From: Methanoregula sp. UBA154
Lineage (GTDB): Archaea; Halobacteriota; Methanomicrobia; Methanomicrobiales; Methanospirillaceae
DNA: 64,000 bases
Assembly (NCBI GenBank): GCA_002502245.1
Contig: DAPW01000017.1
Coordinates: forward strand, 1 to 64,000
Reading direction: 5' to 3'
Both the position numbers and the translations under genes were made by a program. This document shows positions 1-8,224 of this stretch, in pieces. Position 1 is the stretch's first letter; every line of letters starts with the position of its first letter. Under the pieces are notes generated by a model. It made no database searches. It was given only the letters and a program-made list of their open reading frames with translations, and was not told where the DNA came from.

Positions 1-91
1 TCTAAAGCTTCGGAGATTATTATCAGGGATTGTGATAAGGAAATTTTCCGGTTAGGGATGAGTGATTGATTCTCATTTCTCAATTTTCATG

Positions 92-295
92 GGAAATCAT
101 TGTAAAGTGATTAAATCGCCCCCCTTGCGCCAGCCTGCCCCCGTTGGGGGCGGGGCGCATGCGATGCCGTGGAATTATCTGTACTGTCCTATATTCAAAA
201 CTGACCCGGTAATACGGCGTTATCGCAATTCGGGGATGCCACACCGGCGGGGGCGAAGCCCCCAAGAGCGTCAGGATTGTACGTAGGATTTCTCC
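92..295 (+). repeat. Dispersed intergenic repeat, copy 1
   Basis: Nearly the same sequence as the copy at 37494-37696 and in the same orientation. Conserved blocks in order are a CCCCTTGCGCCAG block, a G/C tract, GCATGCGAT, a TAATACGGCGTTATCGCAA block and a GGGGGCGAAGCCCCC hairpin at 249-263. The ends resemble a short inverted repeat (GAAATC...GATTTCT). No ORF in it looks like a protein. It lies beside the 3' end of the minus-strand gene that ends at 415. Confidence 0.85.
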
Positions 296-414
296 AGAGC
301 AACTTTTTTTTCGTAAAACCCGACAAGGCGTTTTATGCGTAGCGCATCGGAAAACCAGATACAAGAGTGACGATGATCATCCAATGGATTGACCGGAGGA
401 TATCAACAGATACC

Positions 415-1152
415 CTATCTCGTCCCCAGCTCATCCCGGATCCCGTCATACGGAACCGGCAGCCCGAGCCTGCGGAAGAACTCGTCCGTGAAGATGATGC
501 TGTTTATAAGAGCCCATTCCGCGCACCCGTGGCCAAGACACTTGTCCGGGAAGAACGGCACGTTCCGTGCAGCAAGCGGATTGGTGGCGAATTTTTTCCG
601 CAGGATTTTCTCAAATTTGTCTGTGATTGTCTCTTCGCTGCCAGCTGGAGCCCGGCCATCGCGCACAACCACCCACTCCCGCTTATAGTGCATGAGGTAG
701 TTCCGGATTTCGATGAGATGCCGGATATTTGCAAATGCCGGGTCCCCCTCATCGAAAACGGGTTTCCCGGCAATCGTAAGGATCTTCTGGTATCTGGTGA
801 GTACCGGCGCACGATCGAAATTCTTTGCATTCTTCCACTTTTCACGGATCAGTTTCAGGAGCACTTCGTGCTTTTCATCAGCGAAGATGTAGGCTTCATC
901 AGCGGCATCGGCATAGAACTCGTTGATGGTGGACTCAAGAAAAGCAACGGAGGAGAGGACCGAGTTCAGGATGAAGACTTCATGACGGAGTCCGGGATCG
1001 GCCGGGACCTCTCCTGCCTCGCGGTACTCCTGCTCAATCACAAACCCGAGCCGGCAGAGGAGGGCTGCGGACTGGATGTAGCGCACGGAGAAGCAGTCCC
1101 GGAAACGGATCGCCGATTCCTCGCCCGGCTCCTCAAGCGGGATCTTGTCCAT
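415..1152 (-). CDS. HEPN-like hypothetical protein
   Basis: A 245-aa soluble protein that I do not recognise at family level. It is mostly helical, with no signal peptide or membrane segment. The stretch around residues 148-156 reads IEIRNYLMHY and contains R150-N151...H155, an Rx4H motif like that of HEPN nucleases. A helical segment near residues 62-85 (LNSVLSSVAFLESTINEFYA) resembles the first helix of such proteins. The ATG at 1152 was chosen because the longer frame to 1233 adds an unlikely N-terminus. It is divergent from the marR gene, about 115 bp away. The HEPN assignment is inference from one motif; no nucleotidyltransferase partner is adjacent. Confidence 0.6.
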   Translation of the reverse strand: MDKIPLEEPGEESAIRFRDCFSVRYIQSAALLCRLGFVIEQEYREAGEVPADPGLRHEVFILNSVLSSVAFLESTINEFYADAADEAYIFADEKHEVLLKLIREKWKNAKNFDRAPVLTRYQKILTIAGKPVFDEGDPAFANIRHLIEIRNYLMHYKREWVVVRDGRAPAGSEETITDKFEKILRKKFATNPLAARNVPFFPDKCLGHGCAEWALINSIIFTDEFFRRLGLPVPYDGIRDELGTR

Positions 1153-1267
1153 CTGTAGTATCCCGTTCTCTTTGAGAAGTAAAAAGGCTATAGTGGTTTG
1201 TAACCTTCCCGTTGATTGTTGCATTGACAACATTTATTCCCCGGGCCTTCCACCTTTACTGGTGCAC

Positions 1268-1741
1268 ATGAAATCTCCTATCTGTGGAGCGATCCCCTTC
1301 GGAGCAGGGGTATCCCTCACGAGCCGCGGCCGGTTCGTCTTTCTCAACGACCGTCTTCGCCCGCTGGGCCTCTCTGCCGGCCAGTTCCCGGTCCTGGTAC
1401 TGCTCTCCAGAGTGCAGAACATCATGCAGGATACTCTCGTACGGCACTACCATCTCGACAAGGGCACGATCGCCCGGGCAGTCAGGAAACTCGAGGATGC
1501 CGGGTATATCCGGCGGATTACCGACCCCGGTAACCGACGGGCCGTCCGGCTCTTCCTCACGGAAAAGGGTGAGGGGGTCGCACCGCTCCTGGATGCCATC
1601 GACCACGAGTGGGAAGAACGGATCTGCACCGGCCTCACGGGAGATGAACGGAGAACCCTCAACACCCTGATGCGTACGGTTGCTGAGAACAGTCACAGGA
1701 TCCTGCAGGATGCCGGAGACCTTCCCCATGCCGGAGAATAA
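1268..1741 (+). CDS. MarR-family transcriptional regulator
   Basis: A 157-aa winged-helix protein. The recognition region around YHLDKGTIARAVRKLEDAGYIRR, followed by a wing (ITDPGNRRAVRLFLTEKG), is the standard MarR layout. The ATG at 1268 gives the compact family length; the frame stays open upstream but without protein-like sequence. The stop overlaps the start of the MATE transporter by 14 nt, so the two are co-transcribed. A MarR regulator joined to an efflux pump usually represses it and responds to the exported compound; that role is inferred from position. Confidence 0.85.
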   Translation: MKSPICGAIPFGAGVSLTSRGRFVFLNDRLRPLGLSAGQFPVLVLLSRVQNIMQDTLVRHYHLDKGTIARAVRKLEDAGYIRRITDPGNRRAVRLFLTEKGEGVAPLLDAIDHEWEERICTGLTGDERRTLNTLMRTVAENSHRILQDAGDLPHAGE

Positions 1742-3134
1742 CACTCACGAACCGGCTCCGGAAGCCGGGCCGGGAATTCACGCCACCGCAGGCATTGCGC
1801 TCCTGATGGGCGACCCGAAGAAGGCCATCATCAGACTGTCCGGGCCCATGATCGCCGCAATGCTGCTGATGTCCACATACAACATCGTCAATGCCATCTG
1901 GGTTGCCGGCCTCGGATCCGATGCCCTCGCCGCGGTCGGGTTCGTCACCCCGCTCTTCATGATCCTTATCGGCCTCTCCAACGGCCTCGGGGCCGGCGTT
2001 GCCTCGGTCATCTCCCGCCGCATCGGGGCAAAGGACAAGCGTGGTGCCGATAATGCAGCGGTCCACGCACTCCTGCTCGTCGTTATCCTGTCGGCGATCT
2101 TCACCATTCCCTTAATCCTCCTCACCGGCCCGATCGTTACCCTCTTCGGGGCCGGGGAGACGGCCGCTCTTGCAACCGAGTACGGGCAGGTCGTCTTTCT
2201 GGGGATGATCCTCATCCTCTTCACCAACATTGCCTATGCGATCCTCCGGGCGGAAGGAGATGCAAAACGGGCAATGTATGTCATGGGAGCCGCCTCCTGC
2301 CTGAATATTATCCTCGACCCGCTCCTTATCTACACTGCAGGCATGGGCATCGCCGGGGCTGCGTGGGGGATGATTGTCTCGCTCGTGATGGTCTCCGGTG
2401 TGCTCCTCTACTGGTTCTTTGGAAAGAGGGACACCTACGTTACGCTCTTATTCCGGGCATTCTCGTGGGACAGGAAGACCATGCGGGATATCCTCGGGGT
2501 CGGTCTTCCGGCCAGCGTCGAATTCTTCCTCATGTCAATCCTTGCGATATTCATCAACGGCCTGCTCGTGGCAACAGCTGGTACAGACGCTGTCGCGGTC
2601 TATACCGCAGGATGGCGGGTCGTCTTCTTTGCCATCATCCCGATGGTTGCCATCAGTACTGCAGTCATCTCTGTCGCCGGGGCTGCGTACGGTGCACGGA
2701 AATTCGAGAGGATCCGGACCGTCCATACCTTCTCGGTCACGCTCGGCATTATCATCGCCCTTGTCACCAGCGCCATTACGTACATCTTCGCCCGGCAGAT
2801 AGCTACCATCTTCACGTATTCACCGGAAAGTGCCCACCTTGCGCCCGAGATTGCGGCCTTCCTTGCCATCATGTGTTTCTTCTACCCGTTTATCCCGCCG
2901 GGCGTCATGTCGGGATCAATCTTCCAGGCAACGGGAAGAGGGATGGCATCGCTGGTCATGACTGTCCTGCGGAACCTGGTCTTTATAGCGGTCTTTGCGT
3001 ACCTGTTCGGGATCGTGCTCGGGTACGGGGAGCATGGTGTCTGGTGGGGGATCGTTGCCGGTGATATTCTCGGGGGTACCGTTTCATTCATCTGGGCCCG
3101 TTACTATATCTCGCGGCTGATCGCAACCCGGTAA
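1728..3134 (+). CDS. MATE-family multidrug efflux transporter
   Basis: A 468-aa membrane protein with about 12 hydrophobic segments, the normal MATE size. The N-terminal half has the family-typical sequence IIRLSGPMIAAMLLMSTYNIVNAIWVAG-like, and the internal repeat near residue 230-260 (ILGVGLPASVEFFLMS) mirrors it, as expected of the two MatE halves. It exports drugs or metabolites in exchange for Na+ or H+. The ATG at 1728, inside the marR reading frame and preceded by GGAG, is preferred to the longer frame from 1680. The substrate cannot be read from sequence. Confidence 0.9.
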   Translation: MPENNTHEPAPEAGPGIHATAGIALLMGDPKKAIIRLSGPMIAAMLLMSTYNIVNAIWVAGLGSDALAAVGFVTPLFMILIGLSNGLGAGVASVISRRIGAKDKRGADNAAVHALLLVVILSAIFTIPLILLTGPIVTLFGAGETAALATEYGQVVFLGMILILFTNIAYAILRAEGDAKRAMYVMGAASCLNIILDPLLIYTAGMGIAGAAWGMIVSLVMVSGVLLYWFFGKRDTYVTLLFRAFSWDRKTMRDILGVGLPASVEFFLMSILAIFINGLLVATAGTDAVAVYTAGWRVVFFAIIPMVAISTAVISVAGAAYGARKFERIRTVHTFSVTLGIIIALVTSAITYIFARQIATIFTYSPESAHLAPEIAAFLAIMCFFYPFIPPGVMSGSIFQATGRGMASLVMTVLRNLVFIAVFAYLFGIVLGYGEHGVWWGIVAGDILGGTVSFIWARYYISRLIATR

Positions 3135-3298
3135 ATTACCCTGTATTTCTTTTTTCCCGCATGACGGTATTCCCGGTCAGGACTATGCCAGGGGCGGCAT
3201 TCCCTGCAATGACGTGATATACCAGCAAGGTGGGGGGAGAAGGAAGACCGGATGATTTTTAGCGATGCAACAGCAGAAAAGCAGAAAAAAAGTATTCT

Positions 3299-3486
3299 GT
3301 AGAAATCATTCAGATACCTGACACGCCTGGGAATTCGTCCCGCCGCTGGGGTGCCCCGGTTGCGATAGTGCAGTATTACCTGTTTTTTACAAAAAACAAA
3401 GACGTTTCAATAAACGTCATACCGGGGCATCGCATGCGCCCCCGCCCCCGACGGGGGCAGGGCTGGCGCAAGGGGGTGATTTCATG
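3299..3486 (-). repeat. Dispersed intergenic repeat, copy 2
   Basis: Reverse orientation of the 92-295 family. It starts with GTAGAAATCATTC and has GCCCCGGTTGCGATAGTGC, then GCATGCGCCCCC, then GGGCTGGCGCAAGGGGG near 3463-3475. A local inverted repeat (GACGTTTC...GAAACGT-like) sits near 3400-3420. It fills the gap between the convergent MATE gene and TPR gene. Confidence 0.85.
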
Positions 3487-3522
3487 TTTTTAAAAAGAGG
3501 TTTTCTACCGGGAAAAATGAAT

Positions 3523-4284
3523 TTATGTTCTTTGTACCCTCAGGAATATGGTGCCCAGGAGGGCAAAAACCGCTACTTCAACGGGGACCGGTGTTGACGG
3601 AGCAGGGGTGGCAGTCTGCTGCCGTGAAGGGACACCTGATATAACCGTCGGTGAAGGTATCGTTGTTGTCATTCCTGTAATCCCGGGTGTTGACAGTTTT
3701 TGGAGTTGAACGGCGATCTCCCGGTTTTTCCGGAGGTTCGGGTAGGAAGGATTGATGACGCCGACCCGGTCAAATGCCACAACAGCCTCATCATACCGTT
3801 TCATACCGGCAAGGGCATAGCCTTTATTGAACCATGCTTCTGCATTATCGGGATCAAGAGATAGTGCCTGTTCAAAGGCGTCCAGCTGTTCAGCGTACAG
3901 AGCCTCTGCTTTTTCCACATCCCCTGCAACATCCTCATAATAATAACCGATGTTATAGAGAATCTGGCCACGGTTTATCCAACCGGTTACATAGTTCGGA
4001 TTTATCCCGAGCGAGTGGTTGGATGCCGCGAGTGCATCACCGAACTGCCCGTCACGGTTGAGCGCATCCGCCAGACCGTTCCATGCCTCGAAATATGCAG
4101 GTTCAAGGGTAGTTGCCCGGTTATATACGGACAATGCACCGCTATAATTACCCGATTCCGTAAGGTCACGGCCGGCATCATAGAGGCTCACCGCCTCGGC
4201 GGAATACGCTGACACCTGACTGCAGGTGAAGATGATGATAAGAACGACAACCAATGCTCTTCCGGCTACGGTTTTCATTTTCAT
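3523..4284 (-). CDS. Secreted TPR-repeat protein
   Basis: A 253-aa protein. Residues 1-28 form a signal peptide (MKMKTVAGRALVVVLIIIFT, then an A-rich cleavage region). Three to four tetratricopeptide repeats follow between about residues 30 and 185, with motifs such as EAWNGLADALNRDGQFGDAL and AEAWFNKGYALAGMKRYDEA. A Thr/Pro-rich spacer leads to a C-terminal hydrophobic segment ending in basic residues (LRVQRT), resembling an archaeal surface-anchoring tail. It probably holds partner proteins at the cell surface; the partner is unknown. Its ATG overlaps the stop of the small ORF upstream (ATGA at 4281-4284). Confidence 0.85.
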   Translation of the reverse strand: MKMKTVAGRALVVVLIIIFTCSQVSAYSAEAVSLYDAGRDLTESGNYSGALSVYNRATTLEPAYFEAWNGLADALNRDGQFGDALAASNHSLGINPNYVTGWINRGQILYNIGYYYEDVAGDVEKAEALYAEQLDAFEQALSLDPDNAEAWFNKGYALAGMKRYDEAVVAFDRVGVINPSYPNLRKNREIAVQLQKLSTPGITGMTTTIPSPTVISGVPSRQQTATPAPSTPVPVEVAVFALLGTIFLRVQRT

Positions 4285-4469
4285 ACACCTGAACAGATCT
4301 TTCGCGTCAGGCGCATAAAAGAGCGCGTAGCCGGATGGAGGCCGTACAGGGTGCTGTGGCGTATCACATCAGGGGAATCCCAGAGGCGCAGACTTCGGAG
4401 GGTCACCAGAACGGCAGGATTGTCCCGGTATTCATCATACGGTACACACATCACCCGTTCTGTCTGCAT
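4281..4469 (-). CDS. Possible 62-aa small protein
   Basis: An open frame of 62 codons that starts 4 nt after the trmO stop and ends with a TGA overlapping the ATG of the TPR gene. This spacing on both sides is what argues for a real gene. The product (MQTERVMCVPYDEYRDNPAV...) is basic, has no membrane segment, and matches nothing I recognise. It could instead be an untranslated spacer that happens to be open. Confidence 0.35.
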   Translation of the reverse strand: MQTERVMCVPYDEYRDNPAVLVTLRSLRLWDSPDVIRHSTLYGLHPATRSFMRLTRKICSGV

Positions 4470-4473
4470 TTTT

Positions 4474-4884
4474 TTATGCGCAGTCGATATCAGCCGAATA
4501 TACCTTGATATCGATGACCGGCGTCCCGTCGAATGCGTCCAGTCCCCGGACTTGCAGGACACTATCGTTTATGCCGATGAGATCGACCAGGCAGAGCGAG
4601 ACCGGGTTCGGGCGGTCTGGCGACCGGATGGCAAACACCCCTTTCTCGGCTGATGTGCCGGGCGGGATTGCCCGGAGAACGGAACGGTCAGCCCGGTCAA
4701 ACCAGCAGAGGACCCAGAGATGCTTCTGCGCTTCAACCTGCCAGAGGGCCGGGCGGTATTTTTCATCAATCACGATCTCGGATATGGTGTCGGAGAACCG
4801 TCCCTGCCGGGGGGCATCGCCCCGTGCTTTGTAAGGGGAGCGGACACAGCCGATGGGATGAAGTTCGATGGGTGCGGTGTTCAT
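4474..4884 (-). CDS. trmO: tRNA (N6-threonylcarbamoyladenosine37-N6)-methyltransferase TrmO
   Basis: A 136-aa protein of the TsaA/YaeB family. TrmO uses S-adenosylmethionine to methylate t6A at position 37 of certain tRNAs. The sequence shows the family opening IGCVRSPYKARGDAPRQGR, the central region WVLCWFDRADRS, and the RSPDRPNPVSLCLVDL block, then DGTPVIDIKVYSADID near the C-terminus. The length equals the single TsaA domain. The ATG at 4884 was chosen over the frame start at 4932. It heads a tight minus-strand group with the small ORF and the TPR protein. Confidence 0.88.
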   Translation of the reverse strand: MNTAPIELHPIGCVRSPYKARGDAPRQGRFSDTISEIVIDEKYRPALWQVEAQKHLWVLCWFDRADRSVLRAIPPGTSAEKGVFAIRSPDRPNPVSLCLVDLIGINDSVLQVRGLDAFDGTPVIDIKVYSADIDCA

Positions 4885-5151
4885 GATCGAAGATAGGTGG
4901 GCGGCAGGGATATTTAGCGGTGGGGGATACATACAATGGTACAGGGCAGACCGTGGCAGGTATGGCAGGTCATCCGATACCCTTATTATACTACCCGCCG
5001 ATTAATGCTCAGCACTTTTCAGATGTGCTGACAGATGTAAGTCCGACGTGCGACACCGCACTGCCTGAAGAAAGGCTTTGGGATTACAGGGAGTCAGTAA
5101 CCAATACTCGACTTTTCTGGACTTACTCGTCTATTTCAAGGAGGCTACACA

Positions 5152-5610
5152 ATGGCACGAATGCATGCCCGAAGAAGGGGCAAGTCATGCTCGGTCCGTC
5201 CCTACCGGAAACAGGCACCCGCGTGGTCCAACACGGACGCAAAGGCGATCGAGAAGATCATCCTGGATCTGAGAAAGGAAGGCGCATCGAGCGCGAAGAT
5301 CGGACTGGTACTCCGGGACCGCCACGGTGTTCCCGACGTGAAACTTGCGACCGGCAAGCGCATCGGGGACATCCTGAGAGCGAACAAGGTCGCATCCGAG
5401 ATCCCTGAGGATCTCCGCGACCTGATGATCAAGGCGCTGGGCTTAAGAAAGCACCTGGCCGAGAACAAGAAGGACCTGCATAACAAGCGCCAGCTCCAGC
5501 TGGTCGAATCCAAGGTCCGCCGGCTCGTCAGGTACTACACGGGAAGCAAGAGACTGCCCGCCGGCTGGGTCTACAAGCCGGAGAACACCGAGATCCTGCT
5601 CTCCAGGTAA
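5152..5610 (+). CDS. rps15: 30S ribosomal protein uS15 (archaeal type)
   Basis: A 152-aa protein, longer than bacterial S15 because of the archaeal N-terminal part (MARMHARRRGKSCSVRP). The C-terminal S15 helices contain the rRNA-binding region, including LHNKRQLQLVESKVRRLVRYY. A strong AAGGAGG lies 7-8 nt before the ATG. It starts the archaeal cluster rps15 - DHH nuclease - pcc1 - rps3ae, found in this order in many euryarchaea, so the four genes are probably one transcript. Confidence 0.97.
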   Translation: MARMHARRRGKSCSVRPYRKQAPAWSNTDAKAIEKIILDLRKEGASSAKIGLVLRDRHGVPDVKLATGKRIGDILRANKVASEIPEDLRDLMIKALGLRKHLAENKKDLHNKRQLQLVESKVRRLVRYYTGSKRLPAGWVYKPENTEILLSR

Positions 5611-5637
5611 GTGTTCAGTATAATCGTCCGTAACACC

Positions 5638-6867
5638 ATGTCGCTTGAGACCGCAGCAGGGATCGTGGCAGAACAGATCAAAAGGCAGGAGTTCGTTGAG
5701 GTGTTCGCACACCACGACGCAGACGGCATAGCCGCTGCCTCGATCCTCTGCCATGCAATGCTCCGTGCGGGTATTCGCTTCCGGCTCCGGGTCCGGCAGG
5801 AGATCGTCCTGTCCGACCTTGCCGGGGATGCAGCGTACCTGCTCTGCGATCTCGGGGCGGGTACAGAAGACCTCCCGCGGGACGTGATGGTCGTCGACCA
5901 CCACCTCCCGTTGTCCGAAGGCGAATTTCACGTCAACCCGCGGCTCTGCGGGATCGACGGCGACCGTGAATTGTCCGCAGCCGGCACCGCGTATTATGTT
6001 GCCCAGAAGATGGGAGACCACCGCGACCTTGCCGGGCTCGTAATACCGGGCGTTATCGGCGATGGTCAGCAGATGGCCGGCAAGAACCTCGAGATCTTCA
6101 ACGAAGGGATCGCAAACGGGATCATCGTGCCGGACCGGGGGCTCACCCTGCCCGGCAGGGATATGACCGAGCGCTGGTACATGGCGATGAGCCCGTATAT
6201 CGACGGGATCAGCGGTGCCGAGGAGCGAATCACTGATCTCATCGGCCGGTCCCGCGACCAGTCACCGGGCAGCGACGGGCTCAGGCTCGATATTCTCCTG
6301 TCACAGGTGATACTTGAGGCGGCGCAAAAGACAACCGCAGCAAGCCTGCTCTCGGTCTACGGCGACACGTTCCACCTCCAGCGGGAAGTGATAGAGGATG
6401 CCCACGCCCTCACGGCAGTGATCGATGCCTGCGGCAAAGCCGGCTCTGGCGATATCGCCACCACGCTCTGCCTGCGCTCGTCCCATTACCTTGAACGGGC
6501 ATGGGAGATCGCACGCCGGCACCGCGGCCAGGTCATTGAAGCGGTCAGGACCGCCCGCCCGGTTGAGGGATGCCGGGGGATGTACGAGATCACGAATGCG
6601 ACGCTCGCAAGCGATGTCTCGGACATCCTGGCCCGCGACGTTCCTCATGCCGTCCCCGTGCTGGTATATGCGAAGAGCGGGGATGCCTGTAAGATCTCGG
6701 CACGCTGCCCGCCGGGCACAACCGCCGATCTCGGGCCGCTCGTCCGTGCCCTTGCAGGATCCTGCGGCGGGAACGGCGGCGGGCACCTGCTCCGGGCCGG
6801 GGCAACGATCCCCTGCGACAAGGTCCCCGTGTTCGCGAAAGGCTGGCAGGAGGCGGTTGCCTCATGA
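5638..6867 (+). CDS. RecJ-like DHH-family exonuclease (GAN type)
   Basis: A 409-aa single-strand-specific nuclease of the DHH superfamily. Motif I is FAHHDADGIAAASI, motif II is LLCDLGAG, and the DHH motif is VVDHHLPL. A glycine-rich end (GSCGGNGGGHLLRAGATI) is the DHHA1 substrate-binding part. The archaeal members related to GAN work with GINS at replication forks; membership of that branch is inferred from the neighbourhood (rps15, pcc1). The frame is also open from a GTG at 5611 right after the rps15 stop, so either start is possible. The stop overlaps the pcc1 start (ATGA at 6864). Confidence 0.85.
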   Translation: MSLETAAGIVAEQIKRQEFVEVFAHHDADGIAAASILCHAMLRAGIRFRLRVRQEIVLSDLAGDAAYLLCDLGAGTEDLPRDVMVVDHHLPLSEGEFHVNPRLCGIDGDRELSAAGTAYYVAQKMGDHRDLAGLVIPGVIGDGQQMAGKNLEIFNEGIANGIIVPDRGLTLPGRDMTERWYMAMSPYIDGISGAEERITDLIGRSRDQSPGSDGLRLDILLSQVILEAAQKTTAASLLSVYGDTFHLQREVIEDAHALTAVIDACGKAGSGDIATTLCLRSSHYLERAWEIARRHRGQVIEAVRTARPVEGCRGMYEITNATLASDVSDILARDVPHAVPVLVYAKSGDACKISARCPPGTTADLGPLVRALAGSCGGNGGGHLLRAGATIPCDKVPVFAKGWQEAVAS

Positions 6868-7106
6868 TGCGGATCGAGGGCACCATCACGACCGTGCACA
6901 ACAATGCCCGGTGTGTTGCCGCGGCACTCGCCCCGGACAACCTCCGCAGCATGGAAACAAGGGCAGACGAAGGCAGGGTCATAACAACCATCACCGGAAC
7001 ACAGCTCCGGTCGGTCATCGCATCCATGGACGATTATCTGATGAACCTGGCGGTTGCGGAGGACGCATGTTCCGTCCGCAAAAATGAGAGAGAAACCGAT
7101 AATTAG
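6864..7106 (+). CDS. pcc1: KEOPS complex subunit Pcc1
   Basis: An 80-aa protein with the Pcc1 fold pattern: a first strand (MRIEGTITTVHN), a helix (CVAAALAPDNLRSM), a strand (RVITTITGTQLRSVI) and a C-terminal helix (SMDDYLMNLAVAE). Pcc1 is the dimerisation subunit of KEOPS, which installs t6A37 on ANN-decoding tRNAs. It is coupled to the upstream nuclease by an ATGA overlap and followed by rps3ae after 8 nt. TrmO, encoded about 2 kb away, further methylates the same t6A base. Confidence 0.88.
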   Translation: MMRIEGTITTVHNNARCVAAALAPDNLRSMETRADEGRVITTITGTQLRSVIASMDDYLMNLAVAEDACSVRKNERETDN

Positions 7107-7114
7107 GTGATAGT

Positions 7115-7720
7115 ATGGCAAAGAAGAAACAGGTAGGAAGAAGAGTTGAAGGCTGGAAAGCCAAGAGCTGGTTCAAGGTGCACGTCCCCGACAACCTCGG
7201 CAAGGCGTACATCGGCGATACCATTGCAAACGATGCTGAGAGCGTTGTCGGCCGGATCATGACCGCCACGCTCGGCGAGATCACCAATGATTACGCCAAA
7301 CAACACGTCAAGATGAGCTTTAAGATTGCTACCGTGACCGGGGATTCGGCATACACCGAGTTCGTGGGCCACGAGGTCACCCGTGACTACCTTCGCTCGC
7401 TCGTCAAGCGCCGGAGCTCCCGCATCGACACCATTGTCCCGGTCGTCACCAAAGACGGCAAGAAGGTCCGGCTGACGGTCTGTACGTACACGTTTGCCCG
7501 TGCCAACCTCTCGCAGGAGCACGCAATCCGGAACGCCATTGCGCAGGGCATCGCGGCGCAGGCACAGGCATGGGACCTGACCACGCTCCTCAACGGGATC
7601 GTGTCCGGTGAGATCTCACGGGATCTCTTCAAGACCGTAAAGACCATCTACCCCACCCGCCGGGTCGAGGTCATCAAGTCCAAGGTCGAGCAGATCGCTG
7701 CGCCGGTGGACACCCGTTAA
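7115..7720 (+). CDS. rps3ae: 30S ribosomal protein eS1 (S3Ae)
   Basis: A 201-aa archaeal/eukaryotic S3Ae protein. The start MAKKKQVGRRVEGWKAKSWF and the motif GRIMTATLGEITNDYAKQHV are typical, as is the end region VKTIYPTRRVEVIKSKVEQI. It sits on the small subunit near the mRNA exit. It is the last gene of the rps15 cluster. A T-rich run (7723-7746) follows the stop and could end transcription. Confidence 0.97.
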   Translation: MAKKKQVGRRVEGWKAKSWFKVHVPDNLGKAYIGDTIANDAESVVGRIMTATLGEITNDYAKQHVKMSFKIATVTGDSAYTEFVGHEVTRDYLRSLVKRRSSRIDTIVPVVTKDGKKVRLTVCTYTFARANLSQEHAIRNAIAQGIAAQAQAWDLTTLLNGIVSGEISRDLFKTVKTIYPTRRVEVIKSKVEQIAAPVDTR

Positions 7721-7741
7721 TTTTTTGGGATTTTCTTTTTT

Positions 7742-7942
7742 TTTTGGGTAAAGTATCAACTTAACCCCTAACGTCTAGCTCTAACCGTAGTCCCCCCTTG
7801 CGCCAGCCCTGCCCGCATTGGGGGCTCATGGCGCATGCGATTCCTCTGTATTACCCAAAATCACGGTAAGGTACTACAGCACTATCGCAACCGTGGCTTC
7901 AGAAGCGGCGGGGCGAAGCCCCTGGAGCGTCGGCGTTTTTCG
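7742..7942 (+). repeat. Dispersed intergenic repeat, copy 3
   Basis: Forward orientation. It shares the usual CCCCTTGCGCCAGCCCTGCC block, GCATGCGATTC, the ACTATCGCAACCG block, and the hairpin GGGGCGAAGCCCC at 7910-7922. The preceding 45 bp (GGGTAAAGTATCAACTTA...) are shared only with copy 4 at 12923-13140, so these two form a subfamily in inverted orientation. Confidence 0.85.
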
Positions 7943-8224
7943 ATCATTGGCAGGTGCACTTTTTCGCCTTCCATTTTAGGGAGGTAATTTTTCTTATTTT
8001 TCCCTCGTGAATCCTTCTTGAACTTATGGATTAAAATAACACTTTACTCTTTTTTTGGTTGATAATCCGTAACCTGTTGACCGGGCTGGTTCTCTGTATG
8101 CAAGGGGCCGGTCTGAAATGCGTGGGGCAAAGAATCCGTTCGGATGCTTCTCCACGCTCATCCTCGTTTACGCGGGGTCGGGATTCCGAACATTCATGAA
8201 ATTCCCCGCTCCATACTGTACCCC

